The notes beneath the pieces were generated by a model that did not search any database, was not told the DNA's origin, and worked only from the letters and a program-made list of their open reading frames with translations. Below are positions 25,101-35,973 of a DNA stretch of 64,000 nt, piece by piece. The stretch is from Progne subis subis (lineage: Eukaryota; Chordata; Aves; Passeriformes; Hirundinidae), in assembly GCA_022316685.1 (NCBI GenBank), contig JAKJHU010000168.1:434001-498000 (forward strand), read 5' to 3'. The position numbers were made by a program, and so were the translations under genes. Numbering within the stretch: position 1 is the first letter of the stretch; each line of letters begins with the position of its first letter.

Positions 25101-25775
25101 TCGCTCCGCACTCAGTCCAGAATGACACACAGCCTCTCACGTCTCTGTGCCCCAGCATCGCCCCTGCACCCCAGGGCATTTCAGGTGGGGCAGTTCTGCT
25201 GACAGGCAGTGCCTCACCTGGAGGGTGTCACGTCACATGCCGCTGCTTCTCCTGCTGGGAGGTGACTCTTGCATGAAGAGTGTCTTGTGTCAGAATAAAG
25301 TGCCTTTCAGCAGCCTGGCTGGCACAGCTGCTCTTCATGGACTCAGAGGAAATGGGCCTGGAGGTGATTGAATGCTGCTGGTGCAGTGTGAACAGCTGGC
25401 TTCTGAGGAGTTCAGCTCTCTATGTGTGTTCAAACAGCAAAGGCCAATCCTTGCAGCCCCTGAGAATACGGGGATAATAAGAGTTTATGGGGAAACTGAG
25501 GCACAGAGGTTTACCTCACCTTAGCCAAGACCATGCTCCAGCCAGTTTCCCAGCCCTGGAAATGGCTTTGGCCTCTCCCTCTTGGCCTCTGCTGCAGTGC
25601 ATCTCTCTTCCCAGTCATCAAAACCAAGTTTTTGGGTTGCCCTTCCCTGGGTGCCTCTCACTCTCCCTCGCTGTGGTGCTGGAGTCCCTCGTGCCCCAGG
25701 CGCCAAGGAGCTGTCCTCTCACTTGGCTGCAGAAATGAGCTCAGCATCCCAGAAATTCAGGCTTTCGTGTGGGAG

Positions 25776-25989
25776 CCAATAGTCACACAACCTCCGTGCA
25801 GAAACCGTCATTATCGGCTGCCTGCTTTTTCTTGGTTTCTTTGAACTACAGCTCCCAGGATGCCTGAAGATATGCAGACATCCCGAAGACAGTGGTTTCC
25901 CATAAACTTTTGGGGTTTCATGCTTTGCAAGCAGGAATGTTTTTATTGCGTTGCAAATCCCTTCAAGTCCCTCAAACCTCCATGGCAAC
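25776..25989 (+). promoter_or_regulatory. Promoter-like cluster: CCAAT box, ZNF143 site, X-box half
   Basis: CCAAT lies at 25776-25780. ACTACAGCTCCCAGGATGC at 25845-25863 fits the 19-bp ZNF143/THAP11 site (ACTACAnnTCCCAGnATGC) at all fixed positions. CCATGGCAAC at 25980-25989 resembles an RFX X-box half, followed by a CpG-bearing GC-rich stretch to about 26030. ZNF143 sites are strongly promoter-associated in vertebrates, so an alternative or unannotated TSS is plausible. No exon could be assigned to it. Confidence 0.4.
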
Positions 25990-26949
25990 CGCGGGGGCCG
26001 GAGCCGGAGCCGGCTGCAGGGGAGGCACGCCAAGGGCTTTTCTCTCCTGCATTTTCCCCCTTCTTGCAAGAGGGACCTTTGTAACTCCCCGTCATGCTTT
26101 TTCAAGGGAAATTTTGCACTGGGAGGAAGTTTGAAGAAGCCGTGGTGTGCCTGTAGGGATGTGTTTCCCATTCTCCTGGTCCCCATTATTTCAAGGGCCG
26201 CTAAGCAGCGCCCTGTGTCCCCGTGCATATTGAAGTGCCTTGGGCAAGGTGGGGAAGGGTTTTCTCTGAACTGGGAAGAACTGGGACACAGGAATGAGAG
26301 AAAGATGCAGATTCCTGCACCAGTGCAATGAGCCCAGGAGACTGGGGTTTAGTTCCTGACACGTTCACAAGTCCTGGGGGAAAACCAGAGAGGGAGGTTT
26401 TTGTTTATGGACAGATGTGGTTGTGGTGTCCACCTCCCAGCCCCCAGCCAGATCCACCCAGGGGCCAGGGCACAAGCTCCACAGGAGCCTGCCCAGATCT
26501 ACATCTTCCTGCAGCCCATCCTGGGACCAGGAGGTGCTGGCAGCAGCGTGGGCTCTGTGGTGTGGGCCCAGCTGTCCCCAATAATCACTTACTCTCTGTA
26601 GGAGAGGAGCCGCAGAGAGCAGAATAGTGCTGTGGTAACACGGTGGCATTTTATGGTCACGTTCTTCTGACCATTGAAGTACTTCAATGAGTTTTTCATG
26701 TTCAATGCTGGTGAACACCAGTGTTACATCTCATCATCAGACTTGTGGTATTTTGCCATTCTCCTTTTTCTCTTTGGTGCCCAAGATCCTCTATAGTTTG
26801 GGATTTAATAGGTCTTAATTTCTTTGATAGGATCTTTACCAGTTTGAAGAACTTGGCGAGTGAAACACAGAGGTCTTGAGTGCCCTTGGGAGTCACCAGC
26901 TCCCCAGATCTTGCAGAGGCAGCAGAGCCATGGGTCAGGCTGTGTGTGC

Positions 26950-27170
26950 CATGGGATCAGGGAGTGGTTGGGGTTGGAAGGCACTTCTGGAGATCATCTT
27001 GCCCAACCCCTGCTAAAGCACACCATCACCTACAGCAGGTTGCAAAGGATCCTGCCCAGGTGTGTTTTTAACATGTCTGGGGAAGGAGACTCCCCAGGCC
27101 CTCTCGGCAGCCTGTTCCAGTGCTCCATCACCCAAAGGGACGTGTCCTGGTCCTGCTTTGTACTGTTCCT
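26950..27170 (-). mobile_element. CR1 LINE 3' end, second subfamily
   Basis: 'ggttggaaggcacttctgga', 'caggttgcaaaggatcctgc' and 'ggaaggagactccccaggcc' follow the chicken-type CR1 consensus rather than the type that dominates this window. It lies just before the assembly gap. Confidence 0.8.
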
Positions 27171-27305
27171 GAGCACTGAGGTCAGTGGCATTCTGAGGGG
27201 TCCATTTCTGGGGGGCTGTCCTCTAGGCCTCAGACCCGGCCTCTAGGGTCTGGGTTCGTTCTCTGTCACCCTTCTCCCATCCTTCACCGTCCCTGCAGGC
27301 CTGTG

Positions 27306-27405
27306 NNNNNNNNNNNNNNNNNNNNNNNNNNNNNNNNNNNNNNNNNNNNNNNNNNNNNNNNNNNNNNNNNNNNNNNNNNNNNNNNNNNNNNNNNNNNNNN
27401 NNNNN
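27306..27405. other. Assembly gap (100 N)
   Basis: Exactly 100 N bases, the convention for a scaffold gap of unknown size. Any distance or intron length measured across it is a minimum or uncertain. Confidence 0.99.
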
Positions 27406-27769
27406 GCCTGGTGCTGTTCCCACAGCTGTCCACAGTCGTGTGGGACTGTCCCCAGGATTCTCTGTGTGACATTTGTCCCTTTGCCAGAGTCAGCCAGCAC
27501 AAAATGAGTTGTCATCAACTTTTTGGAAGGCAAAGAGTAGCAGCACCATGAAGACAGCAGGCTCAGAGCTCCTCCAGGTTTCACAGCCCTACTCAAGCTG
27601 TCTCTCTCCAGAGAAGTCTTGGAGATCTTTCTCTTCCTAGACCAGGAAGCTCTTAGCCTGAGTGAGGGAAAACAAGGAAAATGAGGCCCTGAGCCTTGCA
27701 GTGGAAGGGGAGGAATGCGAGAGCGTGGGAGCTCTGGGGCACGTGGGAGCAAGGAGATGCTCTGGCCGG

Positions 27770-27990
27770 GCTGAGCTGCGTGCCCCTCGTTGGCAGCACT
27801 TTCTGTGGGCGAGCCAGCCTCGCCGAGAGCGTCACCACCTCCGTGCCACGGTGCCAGCCACGGGTCCGAGGTGAAGCACGGCTCCCGGCCCGGCCGTGCC
27901 CAGCACAGGTCCCAGCGCGGTGTTGAAACGAAACGTGAGGCGCTTTGTCTCAACTGCGAGCGCTTTAAGCCCTCGCTCGGCAACAATGGC
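27770..27990. promoter_or_regulatory. CpG-rich patch ending in a SOX site
   Basis: A CpG-dense stretch with no CR1 or coding evidence. It ends in CGGCAACAATGGCC, which contains the SOX core ACAATGG at 27983-27989 next to a GGCAAC half site. It lies 365 bp after the assembly gap. Regulatory role is inferred only. Confidence 0.25.
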
Positions 27991-29802
27991 CAAGCTATGG
28001 GGTCATTTGTTCTGGTATTTCAGCAGCCCTTGATGATTTATGGGATGTTTTGTTCTGCTGCTTGTCTTAGCTTCCCCCTCTCCACCCTCCCCATCTCCAT
28101 CCCTTCTCCATTTCAGCTCCTCCTCCCCCTGCTCCCAATTCCCCTAATAGCTGTGGAGCCTCTGTGCCTTATGAAGTCATGGTATCTGTGACTTATTGAA
28201 TTAGCCGAATGGGAGCTGGACTTCCACGCTGTGCTGGGCTGTACCAGGGTGTCCGGGCTCCCGGGGAGCCAGCCCGCCCAGGGCCCCTTGCCCGGGGCTC
28301 CGTGCAGCCGGAGCTTCCCCGGTGTGAGATGGACACTGCCATCAGCAGCACGCTGCAAAGTTGGTTTAGAGGCAATAAATGTGGCCAAGAGGAGCTGCAG
28401 CCCCAGTGAGCAAGGAGGGCTCTGTCTGCAAGGACACTCTTGTGCCAGGGGCTCTGCTGGGCCATTCCCCCATCTCACCTCTCTGGGAGTGACGTGGATG
28501 CCAATTAGGGAGCCCTAGAGCTCCTGGTGTTGAACTACACTTGAGACAATGCGGTTCAAGAGCTTGGTTGTGTCCCCAGCAGCCTGAGAATAACCGTGGC
28601 CAGTGCCTGTGGATGTGCAGGGGTTCATATGCCCCTCCCGAGAGCTGCAGGGACGATGGTTTAACAGTGACTGTGAGGGACATGCTGATGGGGATGGCGA
28701 GGAGCAAGCCCTCCAAGCGTCTCCCTGAAAGTCAGGTTAACCTCAGGAAAGCATTGCAAAGGAATAATTTACTTGTGAAAGATCACCTTTTATCCTCATT
28801 TTCTGAGTTGCCTGCAGGCAGGCAGAGGCTATAGGTCAAATGCTGGTCCTGGTGGGACTGACAGGGTGCTGCAGCCAGTCCTTAGCCCGGAGGGAGCTTT
28901 GGCAGAGGAGCCCTGGTCCCTGCAGCTCTGCTTCTGCTGCCTCATGCTGCCAGCAGGGAGCCAGCAGCATCCTGACCTACGGGAGCAGGTGGGAAAGGAG
29001 AGATCTTGTGCCTCCCCTCCTGATGCCACAAGTCTCTGGGAGATCAGTTTTCCTTTTCTTCTCAGGAGAGGCAGCTCAGCTTGTGATTATGATGAAGCTG
29101 GAGAGGTTGAGAGCAGAGCGAGGCCTGGACCCTCTCTGCTGCCACAGGCTCCAGCAGGTCCAGCCCTCTCATCTCTATTTGTTTTTCATGTCACTGTAGT
29201 GGGAGAAATTGAGCCCTCTGGGGACGCAATGGAAGGAAAATGTTCAGAGAAGACTGATGTCCAGGTTCTGCCTTTCTGGGACCAGAGCCCTCAGCTAGAT
29301 CCCTTCCTCTCTGAGAGCACAGGCAACAAATAACATGTAAAAGACAAATATAAAATATTGTGCTGATTTGGTGCTCTGGCCGCTTCACTTTGCTGGTAGC
29401 TGATACCTCAAACAAGATTATTTCTCAGTCCATTACCCTCAGCATATTTTAATTTCTCTTAGATAGCCCAGTTGCCTGATTTGTTTTGTTTTATTGTCAC
29501 CATCCCTCTGGCATGGATGGCCAGGATCCCATGGCCAAGATCTGCAAAGCAGGATGGATGCCTGGGTCCCTGCTGAAGAGTGAGGAGGATGCTCAGAGGA
29601 GGATCCTGCAGGATCTCCACTGGTTCTTCTCCACAGACACGCCTCTGCCTGGAAGGTGCCAGCGGATTTCCACAGCAGGCAGCTCAAGCCCCATGGATAT
29701 ACTGGGGGAGTTGCAGAGATGTCCCAGTCCTTGGTATGAAAGGGAAACCTCATGGGTTTCTCAGTGCAAGTCAAACTTTTCCACCTCACCTGCTATTCCC
29801 AT

Positions 29803-30085
29803 GGAATCTTAGGAAGGTTTAGGTTGGAAGACACCTTAAAATTCATGTCGTTCCACCCCCTGCCATGGGCAGGGACACCTCCCACCATCCCAGGCTGCTC
29901 CAAGCCCCAGTGTCCAACCTGGCCGTGGGCACTGCCAGGGATCCAGGGGCAGCCACAGCTGCTCTGGGCACCCTGTGCCAGGGCCTGCCCACCCTCCCAG
30001 GGAACAATTCCTGCCCAATATCCAGCCTAAATCTCTTGGTGTGAAGCCATTCCCCCTTATTCATCACCATACAGTACCAGTGCAC
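29803..30085 (-). mobile_element. CR1 LINE 3' end
   Basis: 'ggtttaggttggaagacacc', 'cactgccagggatccagggg' and 'caattcctgcccaatatcca' in complement order. Confidence 0.88.
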
Positions 30086-31511
30086 TGGATTTGGAAGGTC
30101 TTTGCTCTCCCAGTCCCCTTATCCAGCGTACAAAAGTATCTCAGTATGTTTCTTTTAATGGGAGTATCCATAATACTCCTGGTTTCCTACTAGTGGTCAA
30201 GTCTTCAGATATCCATCCATGAAACTCCTTCTCCATGAGCCAGTTTGGACGTGGGGAAGGGCAGTGTGGAGGAATTGCATGTCTAGCGCAGCTCCAGCAA
30301 GGGCAGCAGCTCACTCCAGCTCTGGAATGCCAGGCTGCACTTCCCTCCATCCCTGGGAGCAGAAGGGATCACTGGTCCTGCTGCTGATGCTTCTGGAGAC
30401 ACTGGGTCAGGAAACACAGAAGCATGGACTTATCCAGATAGTCCTGACAGCTGGCACTTCCAAGGTATTCCAGTGCTTTTAATCCTTCCTTGTCCTTGAC
30501 CAGTGGCAGTCACAGTTAGGCAGGTTTCCTCTGCTCTTAGATAGTTTCTTCTGGCAGAGACAATTCCACCTGCCAGGGCTTCAGGAAACTCCTGTTTATC
30601 TTCCTGGAGAGTGTCTCACAGTGCCAGGTCCATATTGGATTTATTGGCTTGGATTCTGGCAGGATGGGCAGTGCTCTGTGGGGAGGCCAGATTGAAGGGA
30701 GTAGTCAGCCCAGGACGTTGGGACAAGGAGGACCGTGTCCTTGGATGTGTTGGGACCTCTTTCCACCTTTGATGGAGTCTTACTGTACACTGACTCTTCT
30801 CCATCCGTCGTAGTCACCCTTCCTGTGTGCGCTGGATGCTTTTCAGGGAAGTTGTGAGCCCAAGTGGCCTCCACATCTGCTGAGTCTTATACCTGGTGGA
30901 GGTCATAGAGGGAAGTTATGTTCCCTTCCACTCCTGACTTCCACATTTCCTCCCTTTCTCCTCAAAATTAAACTATTCATCCATCTACCCCAGCAGTTCC
31001 CTCCCCAGGGACATTCCTCTCCCTGTCTCACTTTTTCTTTATTGCCTTTATTTTTCTGGTAACAGGGAAGGTCAAACAGGGATGAAGATCTGCCACACAG
31101 AACTGTTATGCGACAGGGAGGAGAATTTTCCACATAGGCAGTGCCAGATAGTGTAGATCTGATAGATTTCAGGCCATGAAAAGGCAAGGTTCATGCCTGG
31201 CTTTGTCCAAAGCGGAACTGGACACTTGGCAGCAGCTGCCAGTGTCACCCTGAGAACCTGCATATGGTCTTCACCCTGCCCATGGTGCAGAGGTTCACCC
31301 AAGCCCCCTCCAGATCTGTTCAAGGTCTGGTTTCCACCCAAGAAGTGTCCCAGCAGGGCCTGCCAGGGCTCATCAGGCAGTAACTGGGGGACAAATCTGC
31401 CTGTACTCAGAGCAGAGTTCTTACTAATGGTTTCATACAGCCCCAGAATCGCGGAGTGGGCTTTGTTTTGCCTATCCCCACCCTGGAGAGGTTTCAGCTC
31501 TCCTTAGCCTT

Positions 31512-31968
31512 CAATCATAGAATCATGGAATGATTTGAGTTGGAAGGGACCTTCAAGATCACATCATTCCAACCCCCTGCTGTGGGCAGGGACACCTTCC
31601 ACTATCCCAGGGCGCTCCAAGCCCTGTCCATCCTGGCCTTGGACACTTCCAGGGATCCAGGGGCAGCCACAGCTTCTCTGGGCACCCTGTGCCAGGCCAT
31701 CCCCTCCCTTGCAGGGAATTCTTCCCAATACTCAATCTAAATTTGCCTTCCTTCAGCCTAAAGCTGTTTCACCTTGTCCCATTACTGCCTGTCATTCCAA
31801 AAATTACCTCTGCAGCCTTCCTGCACGCTCCCTTTAGGCTTCCTAGTGGCACTCTGAGGTCTCCCAGGCATCTTCTCCAGGCTGAACACTCCCAGCTCTC
31901 TCAGTCTGTCTCCAGGGCAGAGGGGCTTCAGCACTTGGAGCATCTTCATGGCCTCCTCTGGGATCTCT
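31512..31968 (-). mobile_element. CR1 LINE 3' end, long copy
   Basis: Starts with tail repeats 'aatcatagaatcatggaatg', then 'gagttggaagggaccttcaa', and reaches back to 'ctccaggctgaacactccca' and 'cttggagcatcttcatggcc'. The best-preserved tail in the window. Confidence 0.92.
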
Positions 31969-32096
31969 CCAAGAAGTCTACATTTTTCTTGTGTTGCATT
32001 CTTGATTTGCTGTAAAAAGCTGGTTTTTTGTGAGCTTTGAAAAATGAACATATGACATTACATAGGGCTTGTTAAGCATGGCCGCAGAACAGCTGC

Positions 32097-32137
32097 TGAG
32101 ATGAGATGAGATGAGCATGAGACATGAGATGAGCAGA
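32097..32137 (+). repeat. (GATGA)n simple repeat
   Basis: 'gagatgagatgagatgagca' continues with 'tgagacatgagatgagc', an interrupted GAGAT/GATGA pentamer array. Confidence 0.8.
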
Positions 32138-32604
32138 GCTCTGAGGAACATCTCTTGGTGTTAGGAGGAGGGCTTCTGGCCCACTGCCCCAGAGGAGCCA
32201 CCTTGGGTGGGACTCTGGCTTGTTGAGCTGTGCTCTCCATACAAACCCTGCAGGTTATACGGGGTGGTTGAGGCCCCTGAGAGCACAGGGCACTGCAGGA
32301 TGACCTGGCACCATGGTTACTCACCTCTTCCCCTTGTCTTGCCTCTCCTCTCCACCCCCAGACTCCACGTTTAAGGTCAGAAGCCAAATTGACTTACCAG
32401 AGCTTCTGAGCTTCCCCTGCTGCAGAGAGGACTGGGGTACCTGTGGCACCTGTGGCTTCTCCTGGCCTACTGAGCAGCTGAGAACAAGAGCTGGCCCTCC
32501 TTGTCCCTCTGCTTCTCACTCTTTAAAAGGACCATGGCAATGCTGACCCCCTTTTTCAGGCACTTTGGCATTCCTGCCCATGGAGAGAGACTGGAAAAAG
32601 GGGA

Positions 32605-32658
32605 TCTTTCAGGTCCTTTCCAACCCAAACCATTCCAGCATCCCCTGATTCTATGAGA
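32605..32658 (+). mobile_element. Short CR1 tail, sense
   Basis: 'caggtcctttccaacccaaa' then 'ccattccagcatcccctgat' and 'tctatgag', the CR1 3' terminus. Confidence 0.7.
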
Positions 32659-33390
32659 CCTACTGGTGAAGGAGCTGCTGGTGAAGGACCTGCTGTTGCT
32701 CTAGGAGACTTGGCATCTAGGGTCTCGTGCTGGCCATTCCCCAGACCCACAGCTGACTCATGGGCTTGCTCTGAGCTCCAGCCTGGCAGATCAAGTTTTC
32801 CTGGTAGGTTTTGTACATGAGCTTGTGTTGGCATTGTAGCTAAGAGCACCATGATCAAGGTTTCTGTGCTTGAAATGGTGTCCAGAGAGGCTGAAACTTC
32901 TGCCCAGGGAGCAGGTTCTAAAAAAAGTGTCCTTTTTTCATCCCCAAATAGTGTTCACATTCCTAAGCATCTTCACTGGGGAGGGGGAGGCAGTTACTGT
33001 GGTCAGAGGCAGTGACAGGAGCAGAGGTAATCTGAGGAGATCCAGGCAGGTGTAATCTTAACCCGAATTCTTTTGTGTTTAAATGTCACTGTGCCCCAGG
33101 CCTTGGAGTCGTAGGGTGCTCACTCCCCCTGTGTGCTGGAGCCATCAGCCTCTGCAAGCCTGGCCCGTGTCACAGGACACAAGTCCTGAAGGAGTGACCC
33201 ATCAGACCCTGCTGGGAGATCAGTCCCTGCTGTCCCATGCCAAGCACCAGCCCCAAGGACAGAGGCACCTGGTGGGGCTGGGCTGGGGTCCCCGAGCAGC
33301 TGCTCTGCCACAGTCTCTTCCTGGGAAGTGGGACTGGGCGAGGGTTTGCTGGTGCAGGTCTGACATGTGCTTTGTCCCTGCCCGAGCCCC

Positions 33391-33425
33391 ATCCTCCTGC
33401 TCCATCCTCCTGCTCCATCCTCCCT
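33391..33425 (+). repeat. 13-bp tandem repeat
   Basis: ATCCTCCTGCTCC occurs twice in full and starts a third time; pyrimidine-rich. Confidence 0.8.
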
Positions 33426-34054
33426 GCCTGAGCCGGGCTCTGGGGCCAAGTCCTGCTGTGCCCTTGGGTCTGTGCAGGCAGACGACCTGGACTGGGTCTC
33501 CTGTGCCCTGAAATCCTGCAAAGCACTCTGCCAAATCCTGGGAAGCAAGAAGTCAGCTTCTGATATAGATAAGCTGCTGATATTTAGTCAGTGCTCCTGC
33601 TTTCCCTGTCTGGGCCTGGTGTCCTGCTGCTGTCCAGCTGGGCTGTGAGGGGAACCTCAGCACTGAGCACACTCCTGGAGCTCTGTGAGTGAGGAGGTGG
33701 AATTCCCTGATCTCTTTGCAAGTGGAAGATGGATTCTGCCAAGAGATCCCATCCTCCCAGCGCAGTCCTGGCCCTGCTGTACCCTGGTCATGAGCTCTGG
33801 AAGGCTCGTGGCAGACAGGAAAGTTTTGCTTAAGGAGCAGAGCTCAGCTCGGGTGAACTTCACATGAACTCGAAGTTTCTTTGGTTGTTTTCTTTCCTGA
33901 TGTTGCAGGCAGGTCCAGGTCAGGATCCTGCACTGCACAGGGACCCAAGGTGGCCTTCCTCGTGCATCAGCATGATCACCTCATCCTTCTGAAGCACAAG
34001 GACAGCTTCAGTCTCTGCTGTCTGTGGCCAGGGGCAGGACCCAGGGAATGGCTG

Positions 34055-34300
34055 TTGTGCCAGGGGAGGGTCAGGCTGGATCTCAAAAAGGTTCTTCCCC
34101 AAAGGGTGCTGGGCACTGCCCAGGCTCCCCAGGGAATGGGCACAGCCCCGAGGCTGCCAGAGCTCCAGGAGTGTTTGGACAATGCTGCCAGGGATGCCCA
34201 GGGTGGGATTGTTTGGGTGTCTGTGCAGGGCCAGGGGATGGACTTGTAACCATTGTGGGTCCCTTCCAGCTCTGGCTATTTCAGGATTCTCTAATTCTTG
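34055..34300 (+). mobile_element. CR1 LINE 3' end, sense
   Basis: 'gtgctgggcactgcccaggc', 'caggagtgtttggacaatgc' and 'gtgggtcccttccagctctg'; same subfamily as the copies at 5122 (antisense) and 57057. Confidence 0.85.
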
Positions 34301-35285
34301 GTGTCCAGGCAAGAACACCAGCAGACACATGGAGCTGCTCCTGTGTGACACTGGGACTGTGCTGCTGTAACTTTTGCTCTCCCTGGTCCCAGGAGATGAT
34401 GGGCACCCCATCGCAGCACCAGGGCTTTAATGGCCTGCTCAAGGTCACCCAGGTGGTCTGTGAGGGAGTTGAATTCCCCTCCTCATGGTGCTTTCACACT
34501 TCACCTGGAGATCACTCTTGCTACCTCCGTTGTCTTCACTGAGACCACAGAAAAGCTGGGGTAATGGAGCAAGGGAGGCCCTCAGGGCTGAGGGCTTCTT
34601 GGATCAGTGATGGGAAGGTGTGATTGCGGTGTGAGCCACCCGTGTGCACACGGGGATGAGCTGGGGCATCCTAGGCCGGCATGTGGCACGGCACAGTGGG
34701 AGCAGTAGGGTTTTCCAGATCTGTGAGCACCCTGGTCCTGAGGAAGTTCTTGCAGCACGCCTAAAAAGCAGGGTGAGGAGCATGGTGGGAAGAGCTGGAT
34801 GTCTGAGGAGCATGAGGGTATCCCCACCCCTCATCCCACTGCTCAGAGGATGAGGAGGGGGAGGAAGGAGGCAGCAGCACCCACCATGTGTTGGGGCCAC
34901 CAGGTCTGGAGATGTTTTTCAGCCTCTTGGTGATGGAGGAGCCCAAGCTGGCTGTGTGTGGCTCGAAGGTCCTGCTTGGTGTAACTGTGTGAACAGGGAT
35001 GTCCCAAGGGCTTTGGGAGATCTTGGAGGTGCTGGCTCCTCTCACCCCCCTGCCACCTCCCATCTCCAGGGCTGCCTGCAGCCATTGGCCCCTGCCACCC
35101 TTGCTTTTTGAGCTGCAGGGAAGTCATCCCTGTGAGCGTGGAGGGACAAGGAGGGCACCACAGCTCACCCTTAGTAGGGCTGTACAGCCCTTCTGGTGTA
35201 AGTGTGTTTGCTCTTACCTTTGCCAGGCTTTAACTGTTTGGGCTGGATTGTTCCACGCTTTTCTGCCACAGGCTGAACTTTCTCC

Positions 35286-35301
35286 TTTTTTTTTTTTTTT
35301 T
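35286..35301 (+). repeat. Poly-T tract
   Basis: A run of about 16 T, followed near 35363 by a second T run. T-rich intron sequence with no further signal. Confidence 0.8.
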
Positions 35302-35910
35302 CCCTCTATTTTTCCCTATTTTCAGCAGAAGATTGGGGGAAAATGGTAGTTTTGCCAATTTCTTTTTTTTTTTCCTCCTGTCTCTTTGTTTGAGGGCTTC
35401 TGGTGTCTCCACTCTTTGAAAAAGAGACTTGGAATTTGGCAGGGATGATGCATTCCTGCTGGAACTCAACATGGATTTAGTCAAATGGTTAGCCACTAGG
35501 AAGCATGGCTGGACGTGCCTGGAGGAGCTCTTCAGGGTCCAGCTGCTGGAGTCCCCGTTTGCAAAGGGACTCTGGCCACTCTGTCCTCCTGTACCTTTCT
35601 CTAGGGATGCCTTGCTCACACAAGTCCAGGTCCAGAATGGTGGCTGAAGGAGCTGTTTCCCAAATAACAAGTCTCAAAAGCAGTTTATCCAAGACAATGT
35701 CTCTGTCCCCATTTCCCATGCATGGCACTGGCTGTGGGTGTCACCTGCACCCTCAGCAGAGAGGAGCAGAGCTCAGGCCAGCTTGGGCAGTGCCTTGAGG
35801 GGAGGAGAAACTGAGGAAACGCTCCTGTCATGTGAGACCTGGGGAAGGGTGTTTGTAGACCTGCCTGTCCCATGGGTGAGCACAGCAGCACCACATCCAT
35901 GCATGGAGGG

Positions 35911-35973
35911 ACAGAATCACAGAATCATCACAACTGGGAAAGACCTTCGAGGCCATCAAGTCCAGGCTGAGCA
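35911..35973 (-). mobile_element. Short CR1 tail
   Basis: 'agaatcacagaatcatcaca' and 'actgggaaagaccttcgagg' then 'ccatcaagtccagg'. Confidence 0.7.

Larger units (their letters stand above)
18129..26949 (+). other. Repeat-poor intronic stretch; no gene seen
   Basis: Nearly 9 kb with no CR1 recognised. It holds the 19115 tandem repeat, an A/T-rich stretch at 19680-19880 with a FOX-like near-palindrome (TTTGTTAAACAAA), a GATA/OTX-like pair near 20548-20570, and the ZNF143 cluster at 25776-25989. Low repeat density over this length may mean selective constraint. Confidence 0.4.

Noticed and set aside
25719..26228. 169-residue minus-strand open frame over the ZNF143 cluster
   Set aside because: No motif, no splice partners, and composition follows the GC-rich patch.
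27926..27937. ISRE-like GAAACGAAACG
   Set aside because: Spacing between the GAAA units is one base, not the two needed for an IRF site.
27243..27986. 247-residue minus-strand open frame
   Set aside because: It runs through the 100-N gap, so its continuity is artificial.
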